A stretch of DNA of 64,000 nt from Ideonella_A sp963843805. Its GTDB lineage: Bacteria; Pseudomonadota; Gammaproteobacteria; Burkholderiales; Burkholderiaceae_C. The position numbers and the translations under genes were made by a program. The DNA lies in the NCBI GenBank assembly GCA_963843805.1, contig CAWJLY010000003.1, positions 62,001 through 126,000 of the forward strand. The letters run 5' to 3'. Each line of letters begins with the position of its first letter. Within the stretch, counting starts at the first letter, position 1. Of this stretch, positions 29,369-38,436 are shown piece by piece. The notes under the pieces were generated by a model. The model saw nothing but the letters and a program-made list of their open reading frames with translations, did not search any database and was not told the origin of the DNA.

Positions 29369-31567
29369 TCAGCCCGCCGCCGCGATCGAGCGCGATTGGT
29401 TGATGGCCTGCGTGATGCGCACGACATCAGGGTCGGCAAACAGCTCGCCGATCGATCGCTGCAGTTTGCGGCGCCAGTTCGGATGTTGATCGACGGTGCC
29501 AGGCAGGTTCATCTGTTCGGCTTCTGCGCCGAGATCCTCGATCTGCACCAGCATCAGCCGGCTCGCTGTCTTGCCCAGGTAGACATGGGCCGCCTCGACC
29601 AACCTGGCGATTGCAGCGGCGGTGGCTGGATCGCCCGCGTTCGGATCCGCCAGGTGCGCCGCGGCGGCCGGCGCCAGATCGCCGTCAGCAACCAGCGCGG
29701 CAATCAGCGCCTCGCGAGTCGACTGGCGAAACTCGATATCGCGTTGCGCGCCATGCGCGTCCGCGTACAGGTCGAGTTCACTGCGCCACGCCAGGTCGCG
29801 GCCCGTCCACAGGCCGGCCAGCGTGGGCAGATCGTGGGTCGAGACCGCTGCTGCTGCCATTGCGGGGTAATGCGACGGTGGCAGGAACGCGCCATCGCCG
29901 TGTTCGCGCTCGAACATCAGCACCCGATAAGACAACAAGGCCCGCGACTCGGCATCGGCGCGAAAGCCTTCTGGCACGGTGCCGAGGTCCTCGCCGACCA
30001 CCAGGCATTGCTGGCGCTGGCTTTCCAGCGCGACGATGGCCATCAGATCATCGAACGGGTAGGCCACATAGCCGCCAGCAGCCGGACCGGCGCCGCTGGG
30101 CACCCAGTACAGCCGTTTCAGGCCGATCACATGATCGATCCGCACGGCGCCGGCATGGCGCATGTTGGCGCGTACGGCGGCAATGAATGGTGCGTAGCCA
30201 CGCTGCCGCAGCGCCACCGGATTGAATGGCGCCAGACCCCAATCCTGGCCTTTCGGGTTGTAGGTGTCGGGCGGTGCGCCAACCGAGGCACCGGCCACCA
30301 ACAGCGACTGATCCGCCCAGGCTTCGGCACCGCCGGGATCGACCCCGACAGCGACATCGCGGTAGATGCCGGTGCTCATGCCGAGTCTGCGCATCAGCGC
30401 TGCAGCTGCGCCGAGTTGCCGGTCGGCCTCCCACTGCAGAAACTTCGAGAATTCGATTGCATCGGCATGTGCCGCGGCAAATGCGGCGACCTCGGGCGAC
30501 GTGATGTCGCGAAAGGCCGCCGGCCAGTCGCGCCACGACAGCCCGTCACCGGCTGCCAGTCGATGCGCCTGCAACGCCTCGAACAACGCAAAGTGTTGCA
30601 GATCGGTCCCGCCCAGCTGCTTGAAAGCGGTGAAGTCGAGGTCCTGTTCGCCAGCCGTCTGCCGATGCGTGTGTACAGCCAGCTCGTCGAACAAGGCCCG
30701 CAGCACCTCCAGCTTGAGCTGCCAGACATTTTGATAGTCGACGAACTGGCTGGCGCGAGCCGCCTGCAGTCGGGCCTGGAAGCCTGGCGAATCGACCAAG
30801 CCGCGCGCCGCAGCGCACTCGGCGTAGCCGGGCACCATTTCGACATCGATATAGACCGGATTCAAGAACATCCGGCTCGACGGTGAATAAGGGCTCAGAT
30901 GCAGCGGATTGGCCGGGAACAGGGCGTGCAGCGGATTCAGGCCGACCGACGAAGCCCCTTGCGCCGCCGCATGATGAGCCAGCTCGGCCAGATCTGAAAA
31001 ATCGCCGATCCCCCAGTTGCGAGCCGATCGCAGTGCATACAACTGAGTGGTGATCGACCAGTCGCGCGGCGCAGCTTGTTGCCAGTGTGGCGGGGTCCAG
31101 CAGCGCGGCGGAGCCACGATCAGCTTGCTTTGCACACGCTCGCCATCGACTCCGACTGTGAGCCGGTGATACCCGGTCGGCACGCCGTCGAGTGCGATGC
31201 GCAGTGACGCTTGCACACCGGTCCCCTCGGGTGCCGTGACACCGCCGACGCCGCCGCCGTGCTCGAACTCGATCTGCCATGGCACGTCTTGCTCGCCGCT
31301 GCGGGTACGCCAGGCGGTGACCAGCAGCTGACCTTCGGTCGCCACCAGCACCGGGTCGAGCGGCAAATCGGTGCCGGCTGCGGCAAGCGAAGCCGCCACC
31401 GCCTCGTCAGAGCGGGCGTCCAGACCCGCAGCGGTGCACAACAAGCGAAGGCTGGAGTCGCTGACCGAGCAGTCCTCACCGGCGGCCGACACATAGTGGC
31501 GAAGCACGCCGAGCCGATCGGCCAGACGGTGCAGCGCTGCAGACGAAACGGAGGGTTGGTGACTCAT
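29369..31567 (-). CDS. malQ: 4-alpha-glucanotransferase
   Basis: Amylomaltase of GH77, which transfers alpha-1,4-glucan segments in maltodextrin or glycogen metabolism. The 732-residue protein has an N-terminal accessory domain (about 1-190) and the catalytic barrel with WSITTQLYALRSARNWGIGD, NPLHALFPANPLHLSPYSPSS, AVRIDHVIGLKRLYWVPSG, CLVVGEDLGTVPEGF and STHDLPTLAGLWTGRD. The start MSHQPSVSS (31567) is chosen because the 98 residues upstream in the open frame do not look coding. No glgX or glgB is in the window, so it is an isolated glucan gene. Frame intact. Confidence 0.93.
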   Translation of the reverse strand: MSHQPSVSSAALHRLADRLGVLRHYVSAAGEDCSVSDSSLRLLCTAAGLDARSDEAVAASLAAAGTDLPLDPVLVATEGQLLVTAWRTRSGEQDVPWQIEFEHGGGVGGVTAPEGTGVQASLRIALDGVPTGYHRLTVGVDGERVQSKLIVAPPRCWTPPHWQQAAPRDWSITTQLYALRSARNWGIGDFSDLAELAHHAAAQGASSVGLNPLHALFPANPLHLSPYSPSSRMFLNPVYIDVEMVPGYAECAAARGLVDSPGFQARLQAARASQFVDYQNVWQLKLEVLRALFDELAVHTHRQTAGEQDLDFTAFKQLGGTDLQHFALFEALQAHRLAAGDGLSWRDWPAAFRDITSPEVAAFAAAHADAIEFSKFLQWEADRQLGAAAALMRRLGMSTGIYRDVAVGVDPGGAEAWADQSLLVAGASVGAPPDTYNPKGQDWGLAPFNPVALRQRGYAPFIAAVRANMRHAGAVRIDHVIGLKRLYWVPSGAGPAAGGYVAYPFDDLMAIVALESQRQQCLVVGEDLGTVPEGFRADAESRALLSYRVLMFEREHGDGAFLPPSHYPAMAAAAVSTHDLPTLAGLWTGRDLAWRSELDLYADAHGAQRDIEFRQSTREALIAALVADGDLAPAAAAHLADPNAGDPATAAAIARLVEAAHVYLGKTASRLMLVQIEDLGAEAEQMNLPGTVDQHPNWRRKLQRSIGELFADPDVVRITQAINQSRSIAAAG

Positions 31568-31882
31568 GCGGGTGTTGTCGGGGTCGATGAAGAAGGGGCG
31601 CTGCTTGAAAAGCGTCGCTGAGCACTGCAAGCGAGCGACGCTCATGTGAGTATCTACCGAGTTTGACCCGCAGCACAGGCGCGGGCAGCACAAGGCGGCG
31701 TGGCGCTCGTGCAAGTGGCTGCGCAGGTCCGCAAGCGGGGTGCGACTGATAGAATCGCGTGCTCCCCGGAGCCTGTCAGACGACGGGCTTCGAACCCGAT
31801 GTGGCGTGCGCTGCGGTACGGTTCCCGGGGGACGGGTCGATCGTGGATGACCCGGCCCCATCCTCGTCCAGGAGCTTCTCTC
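31568..31882. other. Divergent malQ-guaB intergenic region
   Basis: 315 bases without a gene. The guaB side has a TAGAAT hexamer (31750-31755), a plausible -10 element without a convincing -35, followed by a 125-base leader with the small stem-loops GCTCCCCGGAGC (31760) and CGGGCTTCGAACCCG (31785), and AGGAG ten bases before the guaB ATG. I see no known riboswitch class or operator. Confidence 0.4.
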
Positions 31883-33352
31883 ATGCGCCTTCTAGGCAAA
31901 GCGCTCACATTCGACGACATCCTGCTGATTCCCGCGTTTTCGCAGGTGCTGCCTCGCGATACCAGCCTCGCCACACGGTTGTCGCGCAACATCATGCTGA
32001 ACCTGCCGCTGGTTTCGGCGGCGATGGATACCGTGACCGAAGCGCGCTTGGCGATCACCATTGCGCAGGAAGGTGGCATCGGCATCGTCCACAAGAATCT
32101 GACGCCCAAGCAGCAGGCTGCCGAAGTGGCACGGGTCAAGCGCTACGAATCAGGCGTGTTGCGCGATCCGATCACGATATCTTCACGGGTGCCGGTGCGC
32201 GATGTGATCGAACTGTCGCGACAACACGGCATTTCGGGCTTTCCGGTGGTCGACGAAGGCCGAGTCGTCGGCATCGTCAGCGGCCGCGACCTGCGCTTCG
32301 AGACCAGGCTCGACGCGCCGGTGCGCGACATCATGACGCCGCGCGAGCGCCTGATCACCGTCGGCGAAAACGCCACGCTGGCCGACGCCAAGGCCTTGAT
32401 GCACAAACACAAGCTGGAACGCGTACTGGTCGTCAACGAGGCCTTCGAGCTGCGCGGGCTGTATACCGTGAAGGACATCACCAAGCAGACCAATTTTCCG
32501 CTGGCAGCGCGCGATGCGCAGGGCAAGCTGCGTTGCGGCGCCGCGGTGGGTGTCGGTGAGGGTACGGAAGAGCGCGTCGATGCGCTCGTCAAGGCCGGCG
32601 TCGACGTGCTGGTGGTCGATACCGCCCATGGCCACAGCGCCGGCGTGATCGAACGGGTGCGCTGGGTCAAGCGGAACTATCCGCAGGTCGACGTGATCGG
32701 CGGCAATATCGCTACCGGTGCCGCTGCGCTTGCGCTGGCCGAGGCGGGCGCCGATGGCGTCAAGGTCGGCATCGGGCCGGGTTCGATCTGCACCACGCGG
32801 ATCGTCGCCGGTGTCGGCGTGCCGCAGATCACGGCGATCGACAACGTCGCCACGGCGCTGGCCGGCAGCGGCATTCCGCTGATTGCCGATGGCGGCATTC
32901 GTTATTCGGGTGATATCGCCAAGGCGATCGCCGCCGGTGCCCACACCGTGATGATGGGCAGCATGTTTGCCGGCACCGAAGAGGCGCCCGGCGAAATCGT
33001 CCTGTTTCAGGGTCGCAGCTACAAGAGTTATCGCGGCATGGGCTCGATCGGCGCAATGCAGCAAGGCAGCGCCGACCGCTATTTCCAGGACAACACCGGC
33101 GCCAATCCGAATGCCGACAAGCTGGTGCCAGAAGGCATCGAGGGCCGCGTGCCTTACAAGGGCTCGATGGTCGGCATCCTGTTCCAGATGGCCGGCGGTC
33201 TGCGCGCCAGCATGGGCTATTGCGGCTGCGCCAGCGTCGACGATCTGCGCGACAAGGCCGAGTTCGTCGAGATCACCTCGGCCGGCATTCGCGAGAGCCA
33301 TGTTCACGACGTGCAGATCACCAAGGAAGCGCCGAACTACCGGCTCGAATGA
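31883..33352 (+). CDS. guaB: IMP dehydrogenase
   Basis: NAD-dependent oxidation of IMP to XMP, the committed step of guanine nucleotide synthesis. The 489-residue protein starts MRLLGKALTFDDILLIPAFS; a CBS pair occupies about residues 90-205; the catalytic loop is GPGSICTTRIVAGVGVPQ with the active-site cysteine; GSMFAGTEEAPGE and YKGSMVGILFQMAGGLR are conserved flap regions. The stop overlaps the start of the MFS gene (ATGA), and guaA follows it. Frame intact. Confidence 0.97.
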   Translation: MRLLGKALTFDDILLIPAFSQVLPRDTSLATRLSRNIMLNLPLVSAAMDTVTEARLAITIAQEGGIGIVHKNLTPKQQAAEVARVKRYESGVLRDPITISSRVPVRDVIELSRQHGISGFPVVDEGRVVGIVSGRDLRFETRLDAPVRDIMTPRERLITVGENATLADAKALMHKHKLERVLVVNEAFELRGLYTVKDITKQTNFPLAARDAQGKLRCGAAVGVGEGTEERVDALVKAGVDVLVVDTAHGHSAGVIERVRWVKRNYPQVDVIGGNIATGAAALALAEAGADGVKVGIGPGSICTTRIVAGVGVPQITAIDNVATALAGSGIPLIADGGIRYSGDIAKAIAAGAHTVMMGSMFAGTEEAPGEIVLFQGRSYKSYRGMGSIGAMQQGSADRYFQDNTGANPNADKLVPEGIEGRVPYKGSMVGILFQMAGGLRASMGYCGCASVDDLRDKAEFVEITSAGIRESHVHDVQITKEAPNYRLE

Positions 33353-34677
33353 GCGGTGCGATGAGCGACGGCACATGCACTGAGCCGTCTCGGGGCATCG
33401 ACGAACCGGTTGCCGCGGCGGCGGCGGTCGGTGCCGGCAACCGCAAGCCCAGGACGGCCGCGATGCCGTTCATCATGATCACCGTGCTGCTCGACATGAT
33501 GGCGATCGGCCTGATCGTGCCGGTCCTGCCGGCGATCGTCGGCCTGTTCACCGGATCATCGGCTGAGCAGGCCTTCTGGTACGGCGCGGTAGCCTTCAGC
33601 TTCGGCTTTGCCAACTTCTTCGCTGCGCCGGTGCTGGGTGCGCTGTCCGACCGGTTCGGTCGGCGCCCGATCCTGCTGCTCGGATTCTCCGGCCTCGCAT
33701 TGAGCTTCATCGTCACCGGGCTGGCAACGGCGATGTGGATGTTGATCGTCGTGCGAATCTTCAGCGGCGCCATGCAGGCCAATGCTGCCGTGGCCAATGC
33801 CTATGTTGCCGACATCACGCCCGCCAGCGAACGGGCCCGCCGCTTCGGCTTGATCGGCGCCATGTTCGGCCTCGGCTTCATCCTCGGCCCGGCGTTGGGC
33901 GGGCTGCTTGGCGCGATCGATCTCCACCTGCCGTTTTTCGTTGCCGGTGGGCTGGCGATCTGCAACTGGCTGTATGGCTTTTTCGTGCTGCCCGAGTCGT
34001 TGCCGGTGGACCGGCGCCGGCCATTCGAGTGGCGGCGTGCGAACCCGTTTTCTGCGCTCAGGCAACTGCGCGCGCTGCAGGGTGTCGGGCCGCTGGTTGT
34101 CGTGATCGGGCTGGCCGCGCTGGCGCAGTTCACGTTGCATGCGAGCTGGGTTCTGCACAACAGCTTCAAGTTCGGCTGGGGCCCGGCGGAAAACGGCTGG
34201 TCGCTGTTCGTCGTGGGCATCATGTCGTTTCTGGTGCAGGGCGTGCTGCTGCGCCCGCTGCTGAAGATCTTCTCGCCACAGCGCCTGGCCAGTATCGGTC
34301 TGGTCGGCTCGGCGCTGACCTATCTGGGCTTTGGCCTGGCCACCGAAGGCTGGATGATGTATGTGGTGATCGTCGTCGGCACGCTGCTCGGCGGCGGGGC
34401 ACAGGCCGCGATCCAGAGCCTGGTGTCGAACGCCGCCGATTCGCATACCCAGGGCCAGACCGCCGGCTCGGTTGCATCCTTGACCAGCCTGATGGCGGTG
34501 ATTGCGCCGATCATCGCAGCGCCGCTGCTCGGCCTGGTTTCGCACCTGCCGCGTGGCAATGTCTGGATCGGCCTGCCATTCATGTTCTGCGCGTTGCTGC
34601 AGGTGATCGGCGCCTCGATCGCGATGTCACATTTCCGCCGGCAAAGCGCCGCGTTGCAACCCGCAGCGGTTGCCTGA
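33349..34677 (+). CDS. MFS transporter, TetA/TCR-like
   Basis: 442 residues with about twelve hydrophobic segments. The DHA1 signatures are present: AAPVLGALSDRFGRRPILLLG (motif A), and later AYVADITPASERARRFGLIGA with GFILGPALGGLLG (motif C-like). This resembles the TetA/TCR subgroup, but a drug cannot be inferred. It is inserted between guaB and guaA, with its ATG overlapping the guaB stop and 15 bases before guaA, so it is transcribed with purine genes. The placement raises the possibility of a nucleoside or purine-analogue efflux role. An ATG at 33361 is an alternative start. Confidence 0.85.
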   Translation: MSGAMSDGTCTEPSRGIDEPVAAAAAVGAGNRKPRTAAMPFIMITVLLDMMAIGLIVPVLPAIVGLFTGSSAEQAFWYGAVAFSFGFANFFAAPVLGALSDRFGRRPILLLGFSGLALSFIVTGLATAMWMLIVVRIFSGAMQANAAVANAYVADITPASERARRFGLIGAMFGLGFILGPALGGLLGAIDLHLPFFVAGGLAICNWLYGFFVLPESLPVDRRRPFEWRRANPFSALRQLRALQGVGPLVVVIGLAALAQFTLHASWVLHNSFKFGWGPAENGWSLFVVGIMSFLVQGVLLRPLLKIFSPQRLASIGLVGSALTYLGFGLATEGWMMYVVIVVGTLLGGGAQAAIQSLVSNAADSHTQGQTAGSVASLTSLMAVIAPIIAAPLLGLVSHLPRGNVWIGLPFMFCALLQVIGASIAMSHFRRQSAALQPAAVA

Positions 34678-34692
34678 CCCTTCTCGACCACC

Positions 34693-36291
34693 ATGCACGA
34701 CAAGATCCTCATTCTCGATTTCGGCTCCCAGGTGACACAACTGATCGCGCGGCGGGTGCGCGAATCGCACGTGTATTGCGAGATCCACCCGAACGATGTG
34801 TCGGACGACTTCGTCCGCACATTCGGCGCCAAGGGCATCATCCTGTCGGGCAGTCATGCCAGCACCTATGAAGATCAGACCTTGCGCGCGCCGCAGGCGG
34901 TTTGGGATATCGGCGTTCCGGTGCTCGGCATCTGCTACGGCATGTTCGCGATGACGGTGCAGCAGGGCGGCGAGGTCGAGCCATCGAGCCATCGCGAATT
35001 CGGCTATGCCGAGGTGCGGGCACGTGGCCATACCCGCTTGCTGCAAGGCATCGAGGATTTCGCCACCGCCGATGGCCACGGCATGTTGAGAGTCTGGATG
35101 AGTCATGGCGACAAGGTCACCACGCTGCCGCCCGGCTTCAAGCTGATGGCCAGCACGCCGAGCTGCCCGATCGCCGGCATCGCCGACGAGAGCCGCGGCT
35201 ACTACGGCGTGCAATTTCATCCCGAGGTGACACACACCGTGCAGGGCAAGGCGCTGCTCGAGCGCTTTGTGCTGCAGATTGCCGGCGCACAGCCCGACTG
35301 GGTGATGCGCGATCACGTTGCTGAAGCGGTGGCGCTGATCCGCGAACAGGTCGGCGACGAAGAGGTGATCCTCGGGCTGTCGGGTGGCGTCGATTCGAGT
35401 GTGGCTGCAGCCTTGATCCACCGGGCGATCGGTGACCAGTTGACCTGCGTCTTCGTCGACCACGGCCTGCTGCGCCTGCACGAAGGTGATCTGGTGATGG
35501 ACATGTTTGTCGGCAAGCTGCACGCCAAGGTAATTCGCGTCGATGCCAGCGAGCTGTTTCTCGGCAAGCTGGCCGGCGTGGCCGACCCGGAGGCCAAACG
35601 CAAGATCATCGGCGGCGAGTTCGTCACCGTCTTCAAGCAGGAAGCAGCCCGATTGACATCGGCCGGCGCCAAGGGTGCGAAGTGGCTGGCGCAAGGAACG
35701 ATCTATCCCGACGTGATCGAGAGTGGTGGCGCCAAGACCAAGAAGGCGACGACGATCAAAAGCCATCACAACGTGGGTGGCCTGCCCGCTGAACTGGGCT
35801 TGAAGCTGCTTGAGCCGCTGCGTGACCTGTTCAAGGACGAAGTGCGCGAGCTCGGCGTGGCGCTCGGCCTGCCGGCGGAGATGGTCTACCGCCATCCGTT
35901 CCCCGGGCCCGGCCTGGGCGTTCGCATCCTCGGCGAAGTCAGGCGCGAATATGCCGACCTGCTGCGTGCCGCCGACGCGATCTTCATCGAGGAGTTGCGC
36001 AGTTTCCGCGACGAAGCGAGCGGCAAGAGCTGGTACGACCTGACCAGCCAGGCCTTCGCCGTTTTTCTGCCGGTCAAGAGTGTCGGCGTGATGGGTGACG
36101 GCCGCACCTACGACTATGTGGTGGCGCTGCGCGCGGTGCAGACCAGCGATTTCATGACCGCGGATTGGGCCGAGTTGCCGTATGCGTTGCTGAAGAAGGT
36201 GTCCGGCCGCATCATCAACGAGGTGCGCGGCATCAATCGAGTGACCTATGACGTATCCAGCAAACCGCCGGCGACGATCGAGTGGGAATGA
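34693..36291 (+). CDS. guaA: GMP synthase (glutamine-hydrolysing)
   Basis: Amidates XMP to GMP. The N-terminal class I glutaminase domain has VLGICYGMFAM with the nucleophile cysteine and YYGVQFHPEVTHT with the His and Glu of the triad. The ATP-pyrophosphatase domain has the PP-loop VILGLSGGVDSSVAAALI, and the C-terminal dimerisation domain ends NRVTYDVSSKPPATIEWE. At 532 residues it is slightly longer than the usual 525. Residue F in CYGMF replaces the commoner Q. Together with guaB it forms a guanine branch operon interrupted by one MFS gene. Frame intact. Confidence 0.97.
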   Translation: MHDKILILDFGSQVTQLIARRVRESHVYCEIHPNDVSDDFVRTFGAKGIILSGSHASTYEDQTLRAPQAVWDIGVPVLGICYGMFAMTVQQGGEVEPSSHREFGYAEVRARGHTRLLQGIEDFATADGHGMLRVWMSHGDKVTTLPPGFKLMASTPSCPIAGIADESRGYYGVQFHPEVTHTVQGKALLERFVLQIAGAQPDWVMRDHVAEAVALIREQVGDEEVILGLSGGVDSSVAAALIHRAIGDQLTCVFVDHGLLRLHEGDLVMDMFVGKLHAKVIRVDASELFLGKLAGVADPEAKRKIIGGEFVTVFKQEAARLTSAGAKGAKWLAQGTIYPDVIESGGAKTKKATTIKSHHNVGGLPAELGLKLLEPLRDLFKDEVRELGVALGLPAEMVYRHPFPGPGLGVRILGEVRREYADLLRAADAIFIEELRSFRDEASGKSWYDLTSQAFAVFLPVKSVGVMGDGRTYDYVVALRAVQTSDFMTADWAELPYALLKKVSGRIINEVRGINRVTYDVSSKPPATIEWE

Positions 36292-36518
36292 GGCAAGAAG
36301 GTCTCGTGGTGTTACCGGGTATCCCAAGATAACCCGATATCAGGACAGGGGCCCCACCAGACAGAGGGCGGCTGTTCGATGAAGGCCTGTCCGACGGCCG
36401 GACGCACAGTTCGGACGATGGTCAGACTGTTGAAACTTCAGCCAATGCAGGAAACCCGGTCGCCTGGCTGGTCCATCCAACCAACCCATGGTCGTGCCGG
36501 GCGGCCCTTGGCTACCGG

Positions 36519-36725
36519 TCATAAATCCTGCAACGCAGCCTGCAGATGCTGCTGGAACCGCTCCGGGTCGCCGAGTGCGTTGGCGTTGAGCAGCGCCAGC
36601 TTGACCAGAAACAGCTCGGTTTTTTCGGGCCCGGCCTGGTCGATCGCACGGGCCAGTGCGTCGTAGACGGTTTCGAGGCCGGGGATGGTCAAGGTCTGGT
36701 GATTGGCAGGCATCGGGGCGCTCAT
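36519..36725 (-). CDS. DUF2783 domain-containing small protein
   Basis: 68 residues: MSAPMPANHQTLTIPGLETV then VYDALARAIDQAGPEKTELF and LVKLALLNANALGDPERFQQ. This matches the short DUF2783 proteins that are typically encoded beside FAD-dependent aromatic hydroxylases. Its ATG overlaps the stop of the upstream hydroxylase gene (ATGA on the minus strand), so translation is coupled and a function in the same pathway is likely. No biochemical role is known to me. Confidence 0.82.
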   Translation of the reverse strand: MSAPMPANHQTLTIPGLETVYDALARAIDQAGPEKTELFLVKLALLNANALGDPERFQQHLQAALQDL

Positions 36726-38416
36726 CTTGTAAGCATGACGTGGTCGAGGGCTGTCTGCAGGCGGGGGGCATCCAGTGCCAGCCAGCGGGCGCAGACATGT
36801 TGGTCGGGGCGCAGCAGATAGGCGGCGCCGCTGGCCTGCACGCCGTAGCGGCGGCGAAAGTGGCCGTCGGCATCCGGCAGCGTGAGGTCGGCTCCGGCCA
36901 CCGCGGTGGTGGCACCGACCGCCGTCACGCGCAGCGAAATGCCACGTCGTCGGGCGGCTGTCACCACGTCCTGCAGCGGCTCCGGAATGGCTTGGGCTGC
37001 GCTGAAATAGATCAGGTCGAATCCGCCGCCCAGGTGGTCGAGCAGGAAGTCGTCGGCAGACAGGCGAATGTTCTGCGGCGGCGCTCCATGGCCCGGGCCG
37101 CACGTGAACAGCGCATTGTCGTCATCGGGACTGTTCAACATCGAATCGGAATATTCGTGGGGACGCGAGGTACGCCAGTGATACAGCGGGCGCACGAACG
37201 CTTCGCTCAGCGAAAGCGACAACACTGCATCGCGCAGCAGTCGAAAGCCGCGGCTCGGCGGCGCCATGAAGCGGGTGCTCTTGCCGGCCTCGTCGATGAT
37301 TTCGCGCGCCGCGCCGACGCGCTCGATGCTGTGGTTGGCCAGCAGCTTGTCGCCGGCCAGCCCCTTGACCACGAAGGCCAGGTGCCAGGCCAGCGACTGC
37401 GCATCCTGGAAGGCGGTGTTGGCGCCGCGTACGCCGAAGATCGGCAGCAGATGAGCGGCGTCGCCGGTGAAGATGACCCGGCCGTGTACATAGTCGGGCA
37501 GCGTCAATGTGCGCGCCGAGTAGACCGATGACCAGTCCATCTCCCACGGGGTTCCGGCATGGCCGATCATCGCCAGTTGCGCATCGATTCGGGCCTTCAG
37601 CGACTCCGGCTGCAACGCCTGTTCGGGCGTCTCGCCGGCTGGCAACTGGTAGTCGACGCGCCAGATGCCGTGTGGCTCGCGGTGCATCAGGATGGTGTTG
37701 CCGGGGTTCCAGTCGGGGTCGAAGTAGGCCAGCCGCTCGGTCGGTAGCGGAAGGGCGATGCGAATGTCGGCAATGACGAAGAATCCCTCGTACGAGGATC
37801 CCTCCAGTTGCAGCTTCATCGCGGTGCGAATCGGCGAGCGGCCGCCGTCGGCAGCGACCAGCCACTCGGTCTGCAGCGTGTAAGCGCCTTCCGGCGTGTC
37901 GATTTCGATGCACGCCAAGTCGGCCTGTTGCGTCACCTTGACGAACTTGTTGCCCCAGCGCAAGTCGATCAACGGGCTGGCCGCACAGGCGTCGAGCAGG
38001 TATTCCTCCAGGTATTGCTGCTGGATATTGATGATCGGGAAAAAGCGGTCGTCGGCATCGTGAGGTGCTTCCATGCGGAATACACGCTCGCCGCGGTAAT
38101 AGGAATTGCCGAAGCGCCAGGGCAAGCCGCCCGCGGTCACCCGGTCGGCCACGCCCACCTGTTGCAGGATCTCCATCGAGCGGCGCGTGAAACAGATGGC
38201 GCGGCTGCCTTGCGACACCTGCAGTTCCGAGGTGATGACCACGCTGGGCACACCGTGGCGCGCCAATTCGAGCGCACTGACCAGGCCGGCCGGGCCGGAA
38301 CCGACGATGACCACCTTCTTGCGGGCCTGCGCCGGATGGGCCGAGGCCAGCCAGGGCTGATGGACCTTGTAGTCGTAGTAGATCGAAGTGCGAGCTTCGG
38401 TGGCGGGGTGGTGCAT
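36722..38416 (-). CDS. FAD-dependent aromatic monooxygenase (MhpA/PheA-like)
   Basis: 564 residues. The FAD-binding fold starts KVVIVGSGPAGLVSALELA; the second site is VIFTGDAAHLLPIFGVRGAN (GD motif), with ADGGRSPIRTAMKL (DG motif) between them. This is the single-component flavoprotein hydroxylase class acting on phenolic acids; the closest pattern I know is 3-(3-hydroxyphenyl)propionate hydroxylase-like enzymes. The C-terminal 170 residues form a thioredoxin-like region typical of larger members. It lies 20 bases after a second hydroxylase and is ATGA-coupled to DUF2783. No ring-cleavage gene is nearby. Substrate unknown. Confidence 0.85.
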   Translation of the reverse strand: MHHPATEARTSIYYDYKVHQPWLASAHPAQARKKVVIVGSGPAGLVSALELARHGVPSVVITSELQVSQGSRAICFTRRSMEILQQVGVADRVTAGGLPWRFGNSYYRGERVFRMEAPHDADDRFFPIINIQQQYLEEYLLDACAASPLIDLRWGNKFVKVTQQADLACIEIDTPEGAYTLQTEWLVAADGGRSPIRTAMKLQLEGSSYEGFFVIADIRIALPLPTERLAYFDPDWNPGNTILMHREPHGIWRVDYQLPAGETPEQALQPESLKARIDAQLAMIGHAGTPWEMDWSSVYSARTLTLPDYVHGRVIFTGDAAHLLPIFGVRGANTAFQDAQSLAWHLAFVVKGLAGDKLLANHSIERVGAAREIIDEAGKSTRFMAPPSRGFRLLRDAVLSLSLSEAFVRPLYHWRTSRPHEYSDSMLNSPDDDNALFTCGPGHGAPPQNIRLSADDFLLDHLGGGFDLIYFSAAQAIPEPLQDVVTAARRRGISLRVTAVGATTAVAGADLTLPDADGHFRRRYGVQASGAAYLLRPDQHVCARWLALDAPRLQTALDHVMLTR

Positions 38417-38436
38417 GCTGGTTGGTGCCGCGCTGG

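Noticed and set aside
31745..31800. A tRNA-like T-arm (CGGG-TTCGAAG-CCCG on the minus strand) in the guaB leader
   Set aside because: No matching acceptor stem, anticodon arm or CCA end is found at the correct distances, so it is only a hairpin.
34627..36327. A 566-residue minus-strand open frame opposite guaA, and similar frames opposite the FAD monooxygenases and NCS2 permease
   Set aside because: All are shadows of real genes with low-complexity, Arg/Gln/His-rich translations and no domain.
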